Shown piece after piece: positions 47,742-56,508 of a stretch of 64,000 bases of DNA (within the stretch, counting starts at the first letter, position 1; every line of letters starts with the position of its first letter). The translations under genes were made by a program, and so were the position numbers. Location: the NCBI GenBank assembly GCA_020725385.1, contig DYFC01000054.1:58555-122554 (forward strand), written 5' to 3'. The stretch comes from Nitrospira japonica. GTDB lineage: Bacteria; Nitrospirota; Thermodesulfovibrionia; Thermodesulfovibrionales; SM23-35. The notes beneath the pieces were generated by a model. The model worked only from the letters and a program-made list of their open reading frames with translations. It was not told where the DNA came from and searched no databases.

Positions 47742-47858
47742 GCTACTTGGCTACTCAGTATTTTTTAACTTCTTTTTTACTCTATGCTCTCTGCTCTAAG
47801 CTCTATGCTTACAAACTTGGCATCTTGACAACTTGGTTACTCGGAGTCTTGGTTACTT
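47742..47858. repeat. Composite 8-nt and 7-nt degenerate tandem repeats, intergenic
   Basis: CTCTATG CTCTCTG CTCTAAG CTCTATG (47780-47807); ACTTGGCA TCTTGACA ACTTGGTT ACTCGGAG TCTTGGTT ACTT (47815-47858); GCTACTTG GCTACTCA (47742-47757). Confidence 0.75.
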
Positions 47859-47868
47859 ATTTCTACGG

Positions 47869-48303
47869 TTACTCTTTACTAATCCCATGATGTACAATCT
47901 CAATTGTTTCAAATGCTATTGAGCTGCTTTCAGCTTTTAAATCTGGGCCTGACCATTTCACCGGATATGCCTGAACAAAATTCCATCTCCATTTGTCATT
48001 TCCCGCAGAATCAATTAAGATGATAGAACCATTTTTCCTTTTAAATCTTCCAGAAACTACATCTTGATACCATTTCCATAATTCATCAGAATCCGTTAAT
48101 CCACGTTTCAATATTAAATGCTGATATTTTGTTCTTTTTGGAAAATAATGAACATAATCGTTAACTCCACCTTCCTCAATTGCTTCTGTTTCTGTTTCAA
48201 TCTGAAGACCTGAAACATCTGAGAAATAAGCGCTTATGATTCCATTTATTTCAATCCTAAATCTAAACGCTGTAAAGGGATATTTTTTTTCACCAACAGG
48301 CAT
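47869..48303 (-). CDS. Phage tail tube protein (gp19/Afp1-like)
   Basis: YPFTAFRFRIEINGIISAYFSDVSGLQIETETEAIEEGGVNDYVHYFPKRTKYQHLILKRGLTDSDELWKWYQDVVSG. Confidence 0.93.
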   Translation of the reverse strand: MPVGEKKYPFTAFRFRIEINGIISAYFSDVSGLQIETETEAIEEGGVNDYVHYFPKRTKYQHLILKRGLTDSDELWKWYQDVVSGRFKRKNGSIILIDSAGNDKWRWNFVQAYPVKWSGPDLKAESSSIAFETIEIVHHGISKE

Positions 48304-48308
48304 TTATT

Positions 48309-48491
48309 TTATCCTTCCAAAATACTCTTCTTTTCCTCACCACTTATCTTACTGTTTATTTTTGATATTTCCTCGCACCACCTTTGTCTTTCTCTATGTT
48401 CCATGTTCATTATATCTTCATGTTGCCAGTGAAAATGATATGCAATAAAGGCTACCTCCTCATAGATTCTATCGAGGGGGTAGCCTATCAT
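48309..48491 (-). CDS. Small eCIS protein (DUF6760-like)
   Basis: MIGYPLDRIYEEVAFIAYHFHWQHEDIMNMEHRERQRWCEEISKIN; overlaps upstream gene by 4 bp. Confidence 0.7.
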   Translation of the reverse strand: MIGYPLDRIYEEVAFIAYHFHWQHEDIMNMEHRERQRWCEEISKINSKISGEEKKSILEG

Positions 48492-48859
48492 TCCCCCGAC
48501 TTTTGTATTTCCACCTCAAATTGATGTTCACATTTTGGACATACTACTTTAATGCCCGAAGCTCCGTTGCTGTTGATTCTGTTATAAAGCTCCTGAAGAT
48601 AAGACAGATCTGATGTAAAGAGATTTTCAATTACCTTTGGATTAATTACATCTAATGTCCCAAGTTTCTTAATAACTCTTGATAGTACTATTATCGAAAG
48701 ATATGCTGGATTTGCTTGCACTCTTGGGTCTTTCATTGGCAGTATCTCATCTGCTGCTGTTGCAAGTCTCATTAGACCATTTTTATGGAGATTTCCTTCC
48801 TCATCAATATATCCTTTTGGAAGCATGAATTCAAATTCTGTTTGAAAAGCCATTAACAT
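48488..48859 (-). CDS. Putative tail assembly chaperone-like protein of eCIS locus
   Basis: FMLPKGYIDEEGNLHKNGLMRLATAADEILPMKDPRVQANPAYLSIIVLSRVIKKLG; C-terminal CPKCEHQFEVEI zinc-ribbon-like. Confidence 0.65.
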   Translation of the reverse strand: MLMAFQTEFEFMLPKGYIDEEGNLHKNGLMRLATAADEILPMKDPRVQANPAYLSIIVLSRVIKKLGTLDVINPKVIENLFTSDLSYLQELYNRINSNGASGIKVVCPKCEHQFEVEIQKSGE

Positions 48860-48885
48860 CCCTCCGTATATTTATATTCTTCAAA

Positions 48886-49329
48886 TTATGAAACCCTCTG
48901 TATACCCTCATGAACAATTTCAAGAGTTTCAATCGCTACATCATTACCTTTAGCGGTAAAGTCAGGAGCATCATATTTTGTAGGCCATGCCTGAATAATA
49001 TTCCACCTTGCCTTGTCACTTCCTACTTCATCAACGAGTATGATGGAAATATTTTTCCTTGCTCCATCTGCTCCTGTATCTATAACCTGCTTCCTCCAGT
49101 TGTATAAATCCATAGAATCAGTAATTCCCCATTTAAGTGTTATATTTGAGTATTTTGTTAGCCCTGAAAGTTTTCTAACAGTTGTCGGGTCAGTTCCTTC
49201 CCTATATTCAATAGGATCTGTAGTGGTATCACCAATAGTGCATTCACTGAATCCTGCTTGGGTGATACCATCAATTTCAACTCTAAATCTAAAATTTCTA
49301 TAAGGGTCTTTTCTTTGCCCAACCGCCAT
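48886..49329 (-). CDS. Phage tail tube protein (gp19/Afp5-like)
   Basis: DPYRNFRFRVEIDGITQAGFSECTIGDTTTDPIEYREGTDPTTVRKLSGLTKYSNITLKWGITDSMDLYNWRKQVID. Confidence 0.93.
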   Translation of the reverse strand: MAVGQRKDPYRNFRFRVEIDGITQAGFSECTIGDTTTDPIEYREGTDPTTVRKLSGLTKYSNITLKWGITDSMDLYNWRKQVIDTGADGARKNISIILVDEVGSDKARWNIIQAWPTKYDAPDFTAKGNDVAIETLEIVHEGIQRVS

Positions 49330-49430
49330 ATATACCTCCTCTTTTAAGTAACAATACTGTTAACAATCCATTATTTATTTGCTTCATTTATGTGTTATTA
49401 CGATTCCCAATTTCCTCATTTTCAACCGTA

Positions 49431-49473
49431 TAAACTGTGTAAACCTTGTAAACTATGTAAACTGTGTAAACTT
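49431..49473. repeat. 9-nt tandem repeat, intergenic after sheath gene
   Basis: TAAACTGTG TAAACCTTG TAAACTATG TAAACTGTG TAAACT. Confidence 0.85.
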
Positions 49474-49475
49474 AT

Positions 49476-51506
49476 TTATTCGGTTATTGCTGAACCACCT
49501 GCCCATTGAGCAATTCGGAATATTACAAATTCTGCTGGTTTCACAGGCGCTACTCCAATAACACAGATAAGCCTGCCATTATCTATATCATCCTGTGTCA
49601 TAGTTGTTCTGTCACATTTTACAAAGAAAGCTTCTTCAGCTTTTGTTCCCATAAGAGCACCTTCCCGCCACACCCTTGTGAGAAATTCTGTTATAGTAGC
49701 CCTCACTCTTGCCCACAGCTTTTCATTATTAGGCTCAAAAACAACCCATTGGGTTCCTTCATCAATAGATTCTTCAAGATAGAGAAAAAGACGTCTTACA
49801 TTTATATACTTCCAGAGGGAATTTGATGAACATGTACGGGCTCCCCATACTCTTATGCCTCGTCCTGGAAACGCACGTATAAGATTGATGCCCGCTGGAT
49901 TTAATATATCTTGCTCACCTTTATTTAATTGATATTTAAGATCAACAACACCTGAGAGTTTTTCATTTGCTGGAGCTTTATGGACTCCTCTTGCTTGGTC
50001 GCTTCTTGCATAAATTCCCATTACTGCTCCTGATGGTGGAATAAATATATCTTTCTTTTCCAATGAGTCATAAACTTTTATCCAGGGATGATACAATGCA
50101 GCATATGAAGTATCAATAAGATTTCTGTGAGCTTGTAAATCAGATACTTTCTGAGCATTTTCCTGCATATCAAGAACTGCAAATCTATCTTTAAGGTTCT
50201 CACAATGAGCTATCAAAGCAAGCTGGACATTTATATCAGTTATACCTGGCGCTGCAATAATATTTACTTCATCAATATCTTTAAATGCTTCAATCCCAGA
50301 ACGTTTGCCCGGCCCATTATCAAGTCCCTTAAAGTCAGATGCAGTAAGCCCGGAAATAGTTCCATCACTTCCGTTTGCTAGTTTAATATAAAGTTTTCCA
50401 TTTATAAGATCATTGTTTGTTGGCATATCAAATGGGTCTGTACGGGTATAATCTGCTGAGGCAGAATAAGGTGATTTAAGAGTTATTAATGATGAACGAT
50501 TATTGACAACTTTAATAAAATAATTTGATGCATCAGGATTCATTGAGAGATAATTAAATGTTTCCACGTCATTTTTATAAATTACCTGAAGATCAAACTC
50601 ACATGTTGAAATTGTTTTTATCGGAGGTGCTGATGTATCAATAACTCCTGCATCTCCAGTAAGATGAGAGGAAAGTGTAATTATATCGTCTTGAATTGAA
50701 GTAATTTTTCTATATTGTTTGTTTGAACCATTATCATAGACAATGATTGCTCCTTTATAAAATCCGTTTTTATTCTTTATCTTGTAACGCGTAGAAGTTG
50801 CTGCATCTCCTATAACTTCTATTATCTGTGTCTTTGCCTGAGAAGATGGCATACTGCGTATAATAATATCTTCTCCCCAGTCACCTTTGTTTATTGCAAA
50901 AATATCAAGTGTCTTAGATGCAGCTGATGCTCCTCCTGCAAGTGTTGAAACAATTACACGGGTAGAATTTTTTGGATAGTTGCTGCCAATGGGGTTGCTC
51001 AATGTTACTGAATTTGATGAGTTGTTGTAAGAAGATATTGTTAAACCTGAATGTGATGATTCTACAGAGCCATCAGCTCTTAACTTTTCAAGACTAAGAC
51101 TGCTTGTTGTATCAATACCATGAAGTGATTCAAGCTTTAATACTGTATCTCCATTATTACAATCTTCAGTAAGTTGTGTAATTACGCCGCAATTTATAGA
51201 CATGTTTTTTGCTTCCAAAGCATCTGATGGCAGCACTCTTAGAACATAACACCTGCTTCCGCCATTCATAAAAAAACTCTCAACAGCATAAGGAAGAAAA
51301 CGATAATTGCTATAGCTTTCAGGTAAATATGAACCAAACTTTCTTTGAAATTCACCAAAACTCGTTATGAGTTCTGGCAACCCTTCTGCTGGCCCTTTTT
51401 CTGCAACACCAAGAAAACCTGCTGTACTTGTACTAACGCCTTCAATTGGCTTTGCGCCGATCTCTATTTCCTCAATATATACACCCGGTGATAAATACTC
51501 TGGCAT
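49476..51506 (-). CDS. Phage tail sheath protein (Afp2-4-like)
   Basis: MPEYLSPGVYIEEIEIGAKPIEGVSTSTAGFLGVAEKGP; C-term INLIRAFPGRGIRVWGARTCSSNSLWKYINVRRLFLYLEESIDEGTQWVVFEPNNEKLWARVRATITEFL. Confidence 0.97.
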   Translation of the reverse strand: MPEYLSPGVYIEEIEIGAKPIEGVSTSTAGFLGVAEKGPAEGLPELITSFGEFQRKFGSYLPESYSNYRFLPYAVESFFMNGGSRCYVLRVLPSDALEAKNMSINCGVITQLTEDCNNGDTVLKLESLHGIDTTSSLSLEKLRADGSVESSHSGLTISSYNNSSNSVTLSNPIGSNYPKNSTRVIVSTLAGGASAASKTLDIFAINKGDWGEDIIIRSMPSSQAKTQIIEVIGDAATSTRYKIKNKNGFYKGAIIVYDNGSNKQYRKITSIQDDIITLSSHLTGDAGVIDTSAPPIKTISTCEFDLQVIYKNDVETFNYLSMNPDASNYFIKVVNNRSSLITLKSPYSASADYTRTDPFDMPTNNDLINGKLYIKLANGSDGTISGLTASDFKGLDNGPGKRSGIEAFKDIDEVNIIAAPGITDINVQLALIAHCENLKDRFAVLDMQENAQKVSDLQAHRNLIDTSYAALYHPWIKVYDSLEKKDIFIPPSGAVMGIYARSDQARGVHKAPANEKLSGVVDLKYQLNKGEQDILNPAGINLIRAFPGRGIRVWGARTCSSNSLWKYINVRRLFLYLEESIDEGTQWVVFEPNNEKLWARVRATITEFLTRVWREGALMGTKAEEAFFVKCDRTTMTQDDIDNGRLICVIGVAPVKPAEFVIFRIAQWAGGSAITE

Positions 51507-51575
51507 TTTTCCCTCCTTTTAAAATTTGTTCTAATAAATTTAATAATGTTTACATTGAGAAAGAAGAGTTATTTT

Positions 51576-52145
51576 CTATGGGAATGGTATAACCCCTATA
51601 GAAACCGTTCTTCTCTCAAGAACATCGGCAGAGATTACTTTTGTATCACCGCCTTTCTGTATATTTATTTGTATATGCTCATTTTTAATATCCTTAAAAT
51701 AAAGAGCAAATTCACCTCTTTCATCTGTCATAGTCTCAATTTGTTTACTTATAACCTTAATTGATGCATTTTCAATAGGACCTGCTATGCCGGTAACTAT
51801 ACCTCTTATTAATGTTGCATTTTCAGGAAAAGGATATGCTGGATTAGGAATTAAATTTATAGTTACTACAGGGTTTTTCGGGTCAAGAGAAGATATATCA
51901 ATTTGTTTATTAACTGGGAAAAATATTTCACTATCAATCGCTACTAAATAGTTATCTTCTTTAATATCTGTAAAAATAAAATAACCGCTTGGATTTTTAT
52001 AAGCTATTTTGTTATTTTCTGGTATTGACACTCTAATTGAATTAAGAACCATTTCACCAGTGAAGCTATCAGTAACCCGTAAAGCTATAGATAGTTTAGT
52101 AATTAAACTATCAGTTATATAGAAATTATCTATCGTTGGGTTCAT
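51576..52145 (-). CDS. Carboxypeptidase-regulatory-like domain protein of eCIS locus
   Basis: ALRVTDSFTGEMVLNSIRVSIP...SGYFIFTDIKEDNYLVAI; TLIRGIVTGIAGPIENASIKVISKQIETMTDERGEFALYFKD. Confidence 0.7.
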   Translation of the reverse strand: MNPTIDNFYITDSLITKLSIALRVTDSFTGEMVLNSIRVSIPENNKIAYKNPSGYFIFTDIKEDNYLVAIDSEIFFPVNKQIDISSLDPKNPVVTINLIPNPAYPFPENATLIRGIVTGIAGPIENASIKVISKQIETMTDERGEFALYFKDIKNEHIQINIQKGGDTKVISADVLERRTVSIGVIPFP

Positions 52146-52149
52146 AGAT

Positions 52150-52749
52150 TTATCCGCTGTTCCTTTTTGAAATTAGATGTCCATTATCTATTTCTTTAGA
52201 AATAACACGTTGCATACTCATTTCAATTGATGAATCTATAAGCACAGGAGTCACCATATAACTAATTGATAGTTTGTAAGGCACATCCTGAAAAGTACCC
52301 CATAACTTTGTAAGATCATCAATCGAAAGTGGATTGAAAATAATCTTAATTTCATTATTGCTACCCGAGAGGCTACCCTGAAGAACACTACCAGATAGTA
52401 CAGGGTTGTTGAAAAATACCTGCATTACTTTTCCAAGAATATATTTTTCCTGTGCAGGGTCATTGCTATATGTAGTAACAAGATAGAAAAGCTCAAGAAA
52501 TAAAGGAGGTTGAAGCACTCTGTTACTATCTATTATCTGCATCTTTTCATTTTTTAAAAAAATGTTTTCAGTAATTTGATAAAGAAAAATCAATACTTTA
52601 TTTGGATTGCCTGACTCGTTAATTATTTCTTTTGGTGATTTAAGGCTTATCATTGGTTTCGGACTTATGCCAGTCCATGGATCATCTTCCAGCAACTTCT
52701 GCAAGGTTTCGCTCACATCTCCTATAACTGTATAATTACTCATTGGCAT
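52150..52749 (-). CDS. DUF4255/Pvc16-like tail terminator protein
   Basis: NYTVIGDVSETLQKLLEDDPWTG...KVLIFLYQITENIFLKNEKMQ...YLVTTYSNDPAQEKYILGKVMQVFFNNPVL. Confidence 0.9.
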   Translation of the reverse strand: MPMSNYTVIGDVSETLQKLLEDDPWTGISPKPMISLKSPKEIINESGNPNKVLIFLYQITENIFLKNEKMQIIDSNRVLQPPLFLELFYLVTTYSNDPAQEKYILGKVMQVFFNNPVLSGSVLQGSLSGSNNEIKIIFNPLSIDDLTKLWGTFQDVPYKLSISYMVTPVLIDSSIEMSMQRVISKEIDNGHLISKRNSG

Positions 52750-54938
52750 CCCATCTCAAGCATTTCATAATATTCTCCAAAATCATTTTTAAGACATAAT
52801 TTCCCTATTTTTTCATATTCCATTTTTACAGCATTTATAAGATGAAAGATATTGATTTCTTTATTTTCAGATGCTGCAAGAAAAGCAGCATTAGTGGCAA
52901 CATTTCTTATATTGCCTCCTGAGAGCTTGAATTGACGGGCAAGAAAATTAAAATCTATGTCACTATTTAAAGGAGTATTTTCAGGAAATATAGAAAGCCA
53001 TATATCTTTTCTCATGGTTTCATCAGGATAAGGAAAATCTACAATATAATGCATTCTTCTTACGAATGCATCATCTATATTGCTTCTGAGATTTGTTGCA
53101 AGTATAACTATGCCGTTATACTCTTCGATTTTTTGTAAAAGATAAGCGATCTCTATATTTGCATAACGATCGTGTGCATCTTTTACTTCAGAACGTTTCC
53201 CGAAAAGGGCATCTGCTTCATCAAAAAAAAGTATAACATTGCTATTTCCTGCTGCTGTAAATATTTTGTCAAGATTTTTTTCTGTTTCACCTATATATTT
53301 ACTTACTATTCTTGAAAGGTCTATTCTGAAAATATCAATATTTAGTTCTTTTGCGATTATCTGGGCAGCCATTGTTTTGCCAGTGCCGGATGAACCTGAA
53401 AAGAGTACATTCAACCCATTTCCCATAGAAAATTTTTTCCCGAGACCCCACTCGCCAAGAACTTTATGCCTGAATTTCACATAATTACATATATTGCGCA
53501 ACACATTTTTTTTATCAGGAGGCAGAATAATATCGTTCCATGAATATGTGTAATCTAATTTTCTGGCAAGATAATTTAATTCTGAATCAGAATAAAGACG
53601 GCATGCATTATATATATCTTCAGGTTCAATTTGATTATTTCCATGTTGCCATAAGGCTAAATTACGGGCTGTTTCCAGAGCAATCTTTATCCTTCCCTCT
53701 GTAAAATGAAATTTGGAAGCTATTTCTTCTATATAATTAGAATTAATATTTCTACGGGTTCCGTTTAAATAAGTCTCCCATATATTTTTTCTTTCAAGAT
53801 CATCAAATTCAGGGAATTCAATATCTATAAATGAAAAATTATCTATAAAGGATGCATTATTGCATGGTTTTTTACTTAGGATAAAAGTTAATTTTGAGAA
53901 TGTCTTTAATGAATCTATTAAATAAAATATCATTGAAGCTTTTTCATTGTTTTCTGTTAAAGCTTCAATATTATCAATACATAGTGCTCCTTGTTGTAAA
54001 ATACATTCTCTTCCAAGAATCCATGAAAGTTCACCAAAACTAATAGGTTCTGTAATGAGTCTTTCAATATCAGAATATAAAACAGGAATCCTGAGGCTAT
54101 TACATATCCTTCTTACAGTGGTTTTTCTTCCTGAACCTTTCTTTCCATGAAAATAGAAAACGAGGTTTTTATTTGTTGGGTTTTGCTTACTAAAGTATCC
54201 GTCGACAAAATTAATAGTTTTTTGAATAAGACAATCTTGAAAATGGTCTTTGTGATAATTATTTTTACTTGTCAGATATTTAACAGATCTACCGAGTCTA
54301 ATATCTATAATATTTAAGCCTAACAAAAAAGAAGTAATACGCTCATCTAATTTTGTTGATTTTGAAAGAAGAGAACCAGGATTATCAGAAGATGTATCAT
54401 ATAATTGAATTAATCTGAATTTGCTTAAAGGAGCAGAGTGAAAAAAAGAAGAAAGGTGCAAGAGTCTTTCTTTATCTGAAGAAAATAAAAGATTTAAAAT
54501 CAGGTTAACAGTAGGTTTTTTAATAGTAATATCATCCTGTATGTACGCAAATAACTTTTCATATTTTTTATTCAATTCAGGAGCAAGGCAGATTAAAATA
54601 CACTTTTCTTCAAAATTATTCAGATGGAATAAACTTGAAAGATGTGGTAGTGAAAGATAGATTCCTTTGTTTAAACTAATTTTTTTACGGCTATCGATAA
54701 TTGTTTTAAGTTTCTTAACTTCCTGAAGTAAATCTGCTATTTCTTCATCTTCATTCCTTTCCAAAGAAAAATTTAGAAGGTTATTAATCTCTCCGTCTTC
54801 AATAACAAGACCCTTTAAATTGTTTCTGGTTGTATCATAAAGTTTCTGCTGTCTTAAGATATTGGTTTTTATAACCAAATCAAGCCATTTAAGTTCATCT
54901 GATAAATGCTCATAACTATCGGTATATGCTTCCTGCAT
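52740..54938 (-). CDS. AAA+ ATPase (Afp15-like), two AAA modules
   Basis: First Walker-A-like FHGKKGSGRKTT; second FSGSSGTGKTMAA, ILFFDEADALFGKRSEVKDAHDRYANIEIAYLLQKIEEYNGIVILATNLRSNIDDAFVRRM. Confidence 0.93.
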   Translation of the reverse strand: MQEAYTDSYEHLSDELKWLDLVIKTNILRQQKLYDTTRNNLKGLVIEDGEINNLLNFSLERNEDEEIADLLQEVKKLKTIIDSRKKISLNKGIYLSLPHLSSLFHLNNFEEKCILICLAPELNKKYEKLFAYIQDDITIKKPTVNLILNLLFSSDKERLLHLSSFFHSAPLSKFRLIQLYDTSSDNPGSLLSKSTKLDERITSFLLGLNIIDIRLGRSVKYLTSKNNYHKDHFQDCLIQKTINFVDGYFSKQNPTNKNLVFYFHGKKGSGRKTTVRRICNSLRIPVLYSDIERLITEPISFGELSWILGRECILQQGALCIDNIEALTENNEKASMIFYLIDSLKTFSKLTFILSKKPCNNASFIDNFSFIDIEFPEFDDLERKNIWETYLNGTRRNINSNYIEEIASKFHFTEGRIKIALETARNLALWQHGNNQIEPEDIYNACRLYSDSELNYLARKLDYTYSWNDIILPPDKKNVLRNICNYVKFRHKVLGEWGLGKKFSMGNGLNVLFSGSSGTGKTMAAQIIAKELNIDIFRIDLSRIVSKYIGETEKNLDKIFTAAGNSNVILFFDEADALFGKRSEVKDAHDRYANIEIAYLLQKIEEYNGIVILATNLRSNIDDAFVRRMHYIVDFPYPDETMRKDIWLSIFPENTPLNSDIDFNFLARQFKLSGGNIRNVATNAAFLAASENKEINIFHLINAVKMEYEKIGKLCLKNDFGEYYEMLEMGCQ

Positions 54939-55078
54939 ATCCTTCCTTTTTATTTTTACATTTATACTTTTAGCCCTTTTTAAAACAGGTAATTAAAAAG
55001 GTGAAATAAAACAATCCTGAATCTTCCAGGACAATACTAAAGAAAGGGTAATAGTTCAGTTATATTTAATGGCTTAAC

Positions 55079-55444
55079 CTATGGCAAATGCCTGCCTATT
55101 TTTTCGATCAAATCTCTTGGTCTAACAGGTTTTGGTATATAGTCATCAAACCCGTGCATCTTGAAGCCGTCATTGGGATTATTTATTTTTTCCGCAGTTA
55201 ATGCGATAGATGGTATATTCTTCGTTGATGACTCTGATTTTAGTATTTTAATCGCATCAAATCCATTCATTACAGGCATTTGTATATCCATTAAAATAAG
55301 ATTAGGCCTTTCCTGCATCGCTACTCTAATACCTTCTGCTCCATTTTTTGCCTGAAGTGGTTCATACCCTCCACATTTGAGGACTGTACAAAATAACTGT
55401 AAATTTTCCTCGTTATCCTCGATTACCAGGACTCTTTTGCCCAT
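55079..55444 (-). CDS. Single-domain response regulator (CheY-like)
   Basis: RVLVIEDNEENLQLFCTVLKCGGYE...PNLILMDIQMPVMNGFDAIKIL...IALTAEKI...GFDDYIPKPVRPRDLI. Confidence 0.92.
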   Translation of the reverse strand: MGKRVLVIEDNEENLQLFCTVLKCGGYEPLQAKNGAEGIRVAMQERPNLILMDIQMPVMNGFDAIKILKSESSTKNIPSIALTAEKINNPNDGFKMHGFDDYIPKPVRPRDLIEKIGRHLP

Positions 55445-55788
55445 TTTTTTATCTCCCTCAATAAAAAGACAGGTTTTTAATACCTTATTGTTATTAAAGA
55501 ATTAAAAAATCTTAATCCTTTAATCCCTATCAGCCTTCTACTATATCTATAAAATATTTATCACATGCTAAACAAAAAATCAAGTAAAAAATTAAGCAAT
55601 TGATATTTATGTTAAATAAAGAATGGAATATTGGTAGAATTTTTTAAGAAATTATAGGAATATTATTAACTTATGATTAATTTTTTGTGCTTCCAAATTT
55701 ATTCGGAGATTGCATTTTTCATGTTAATAGTAAAAGATGCAGGGTCCTGACCAAGATGCTTGAAATATTCCAAAAAACAAGATGATAA

Positions 55789-56508
55789 TTATTTTAGTGC
55801 CTTGTGTAAAGCTACGATTCCACCTGCCATAAGTCTATGTTCCACATTTTTCCATCCAGCAGATTCTATAAGCGAAGAGAGTTTTTCCGGGGAAGGAAAA
55901 TCTTTAATAGTATTTCCAAGATATTTATATGCTACTGGATCCGAACCAAAAACTCGGGCTATTAGAGGTGCAAAATTCATGAGATAGAAAAAATAGATTT
56001 TAGAAAAAACAGGGTTTACTGGCTGGCTGAATTCAAGGCATACAAAACAACCCCCGGGACGTGTTACTCTATGAAACTCTTTTAATGCTTTTAGTCTATT
56101 CTTTATATTGCGCAAACCAAAGGTTATTGTGATCGCGTCAAATTTTTCATCGTTATAAGGTAAATTTTCAGCATTACCTTCTGTAAAATTAATTTTATTT
56201 TCAAGTCTTAATTTTGTGACTTTTTTCTTGCCGATCTCAATTAATTCTTTTGAAAAATCCAGACCTTCAATATTTGCTCTACCTTTCCAGAATCTGCATA
56301 ATTCTATTGCCATATCTCCTGTGCCTGTACAGACATCAAGGATATTATTGCAACTTATAACTCCTGTTTCATATGCAACCTGTTTTCTCCATCCAAAATC
56401 GAGTCCGAGACTCAAGACATGATTCAGCAAATCATAACGATTTGCGATACCAGAAAACATTTGTTCGACTTTTTTTGCATCGCGTTCTTTATAATCTATT
56501 GTATTCAT
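55789..56508 (-). CDS. ubiE: Demethylmenaquinone methyltransferase UbiE/MenG
   Basis: VEQMFSGIANRYDLLNHVLSLGLDFGWRKQ; ILDVCTGTGDMAIEL; FDAITITFGLRNIKNRLKALKEFHRVTRPGG. Confidence 0.93.
   Translation of the reverse strand: MNTIDYKERDAKKVEQMFSGIANRYDLLNHVLSLGLDFGWRKQVAYETGVISCNNILDVCTGTGDMAIELCRFWKGRANIEGLDFSKELIEIGKKKVTKLRLENKINFTEGNAENLPYNDEKFDAITITFGLRNIKNRLKALKEFHRVTRPGGCFVCLEFSQPVNPVFSKIYFFYLMNFAPLIARVFGSDPVAYKYLGNTIKDFPSPEKLSSLIESAGWKNVEHRLMAGGIVALHKALK

Noticed and set aside
49431-49473. CRISPR array
   Set aside because: Repeat unit is 9 nt with no spacers; no cas genes anywhere in the window.
22880-55444. Integrated contractile-tailed prophage
   Set aside because: No terminase, portal, capsid, integrase or lysis cassette; presence of AAA+ ATPase, DUF4255, DUF4157 and two tube paralogs fits eCIS.
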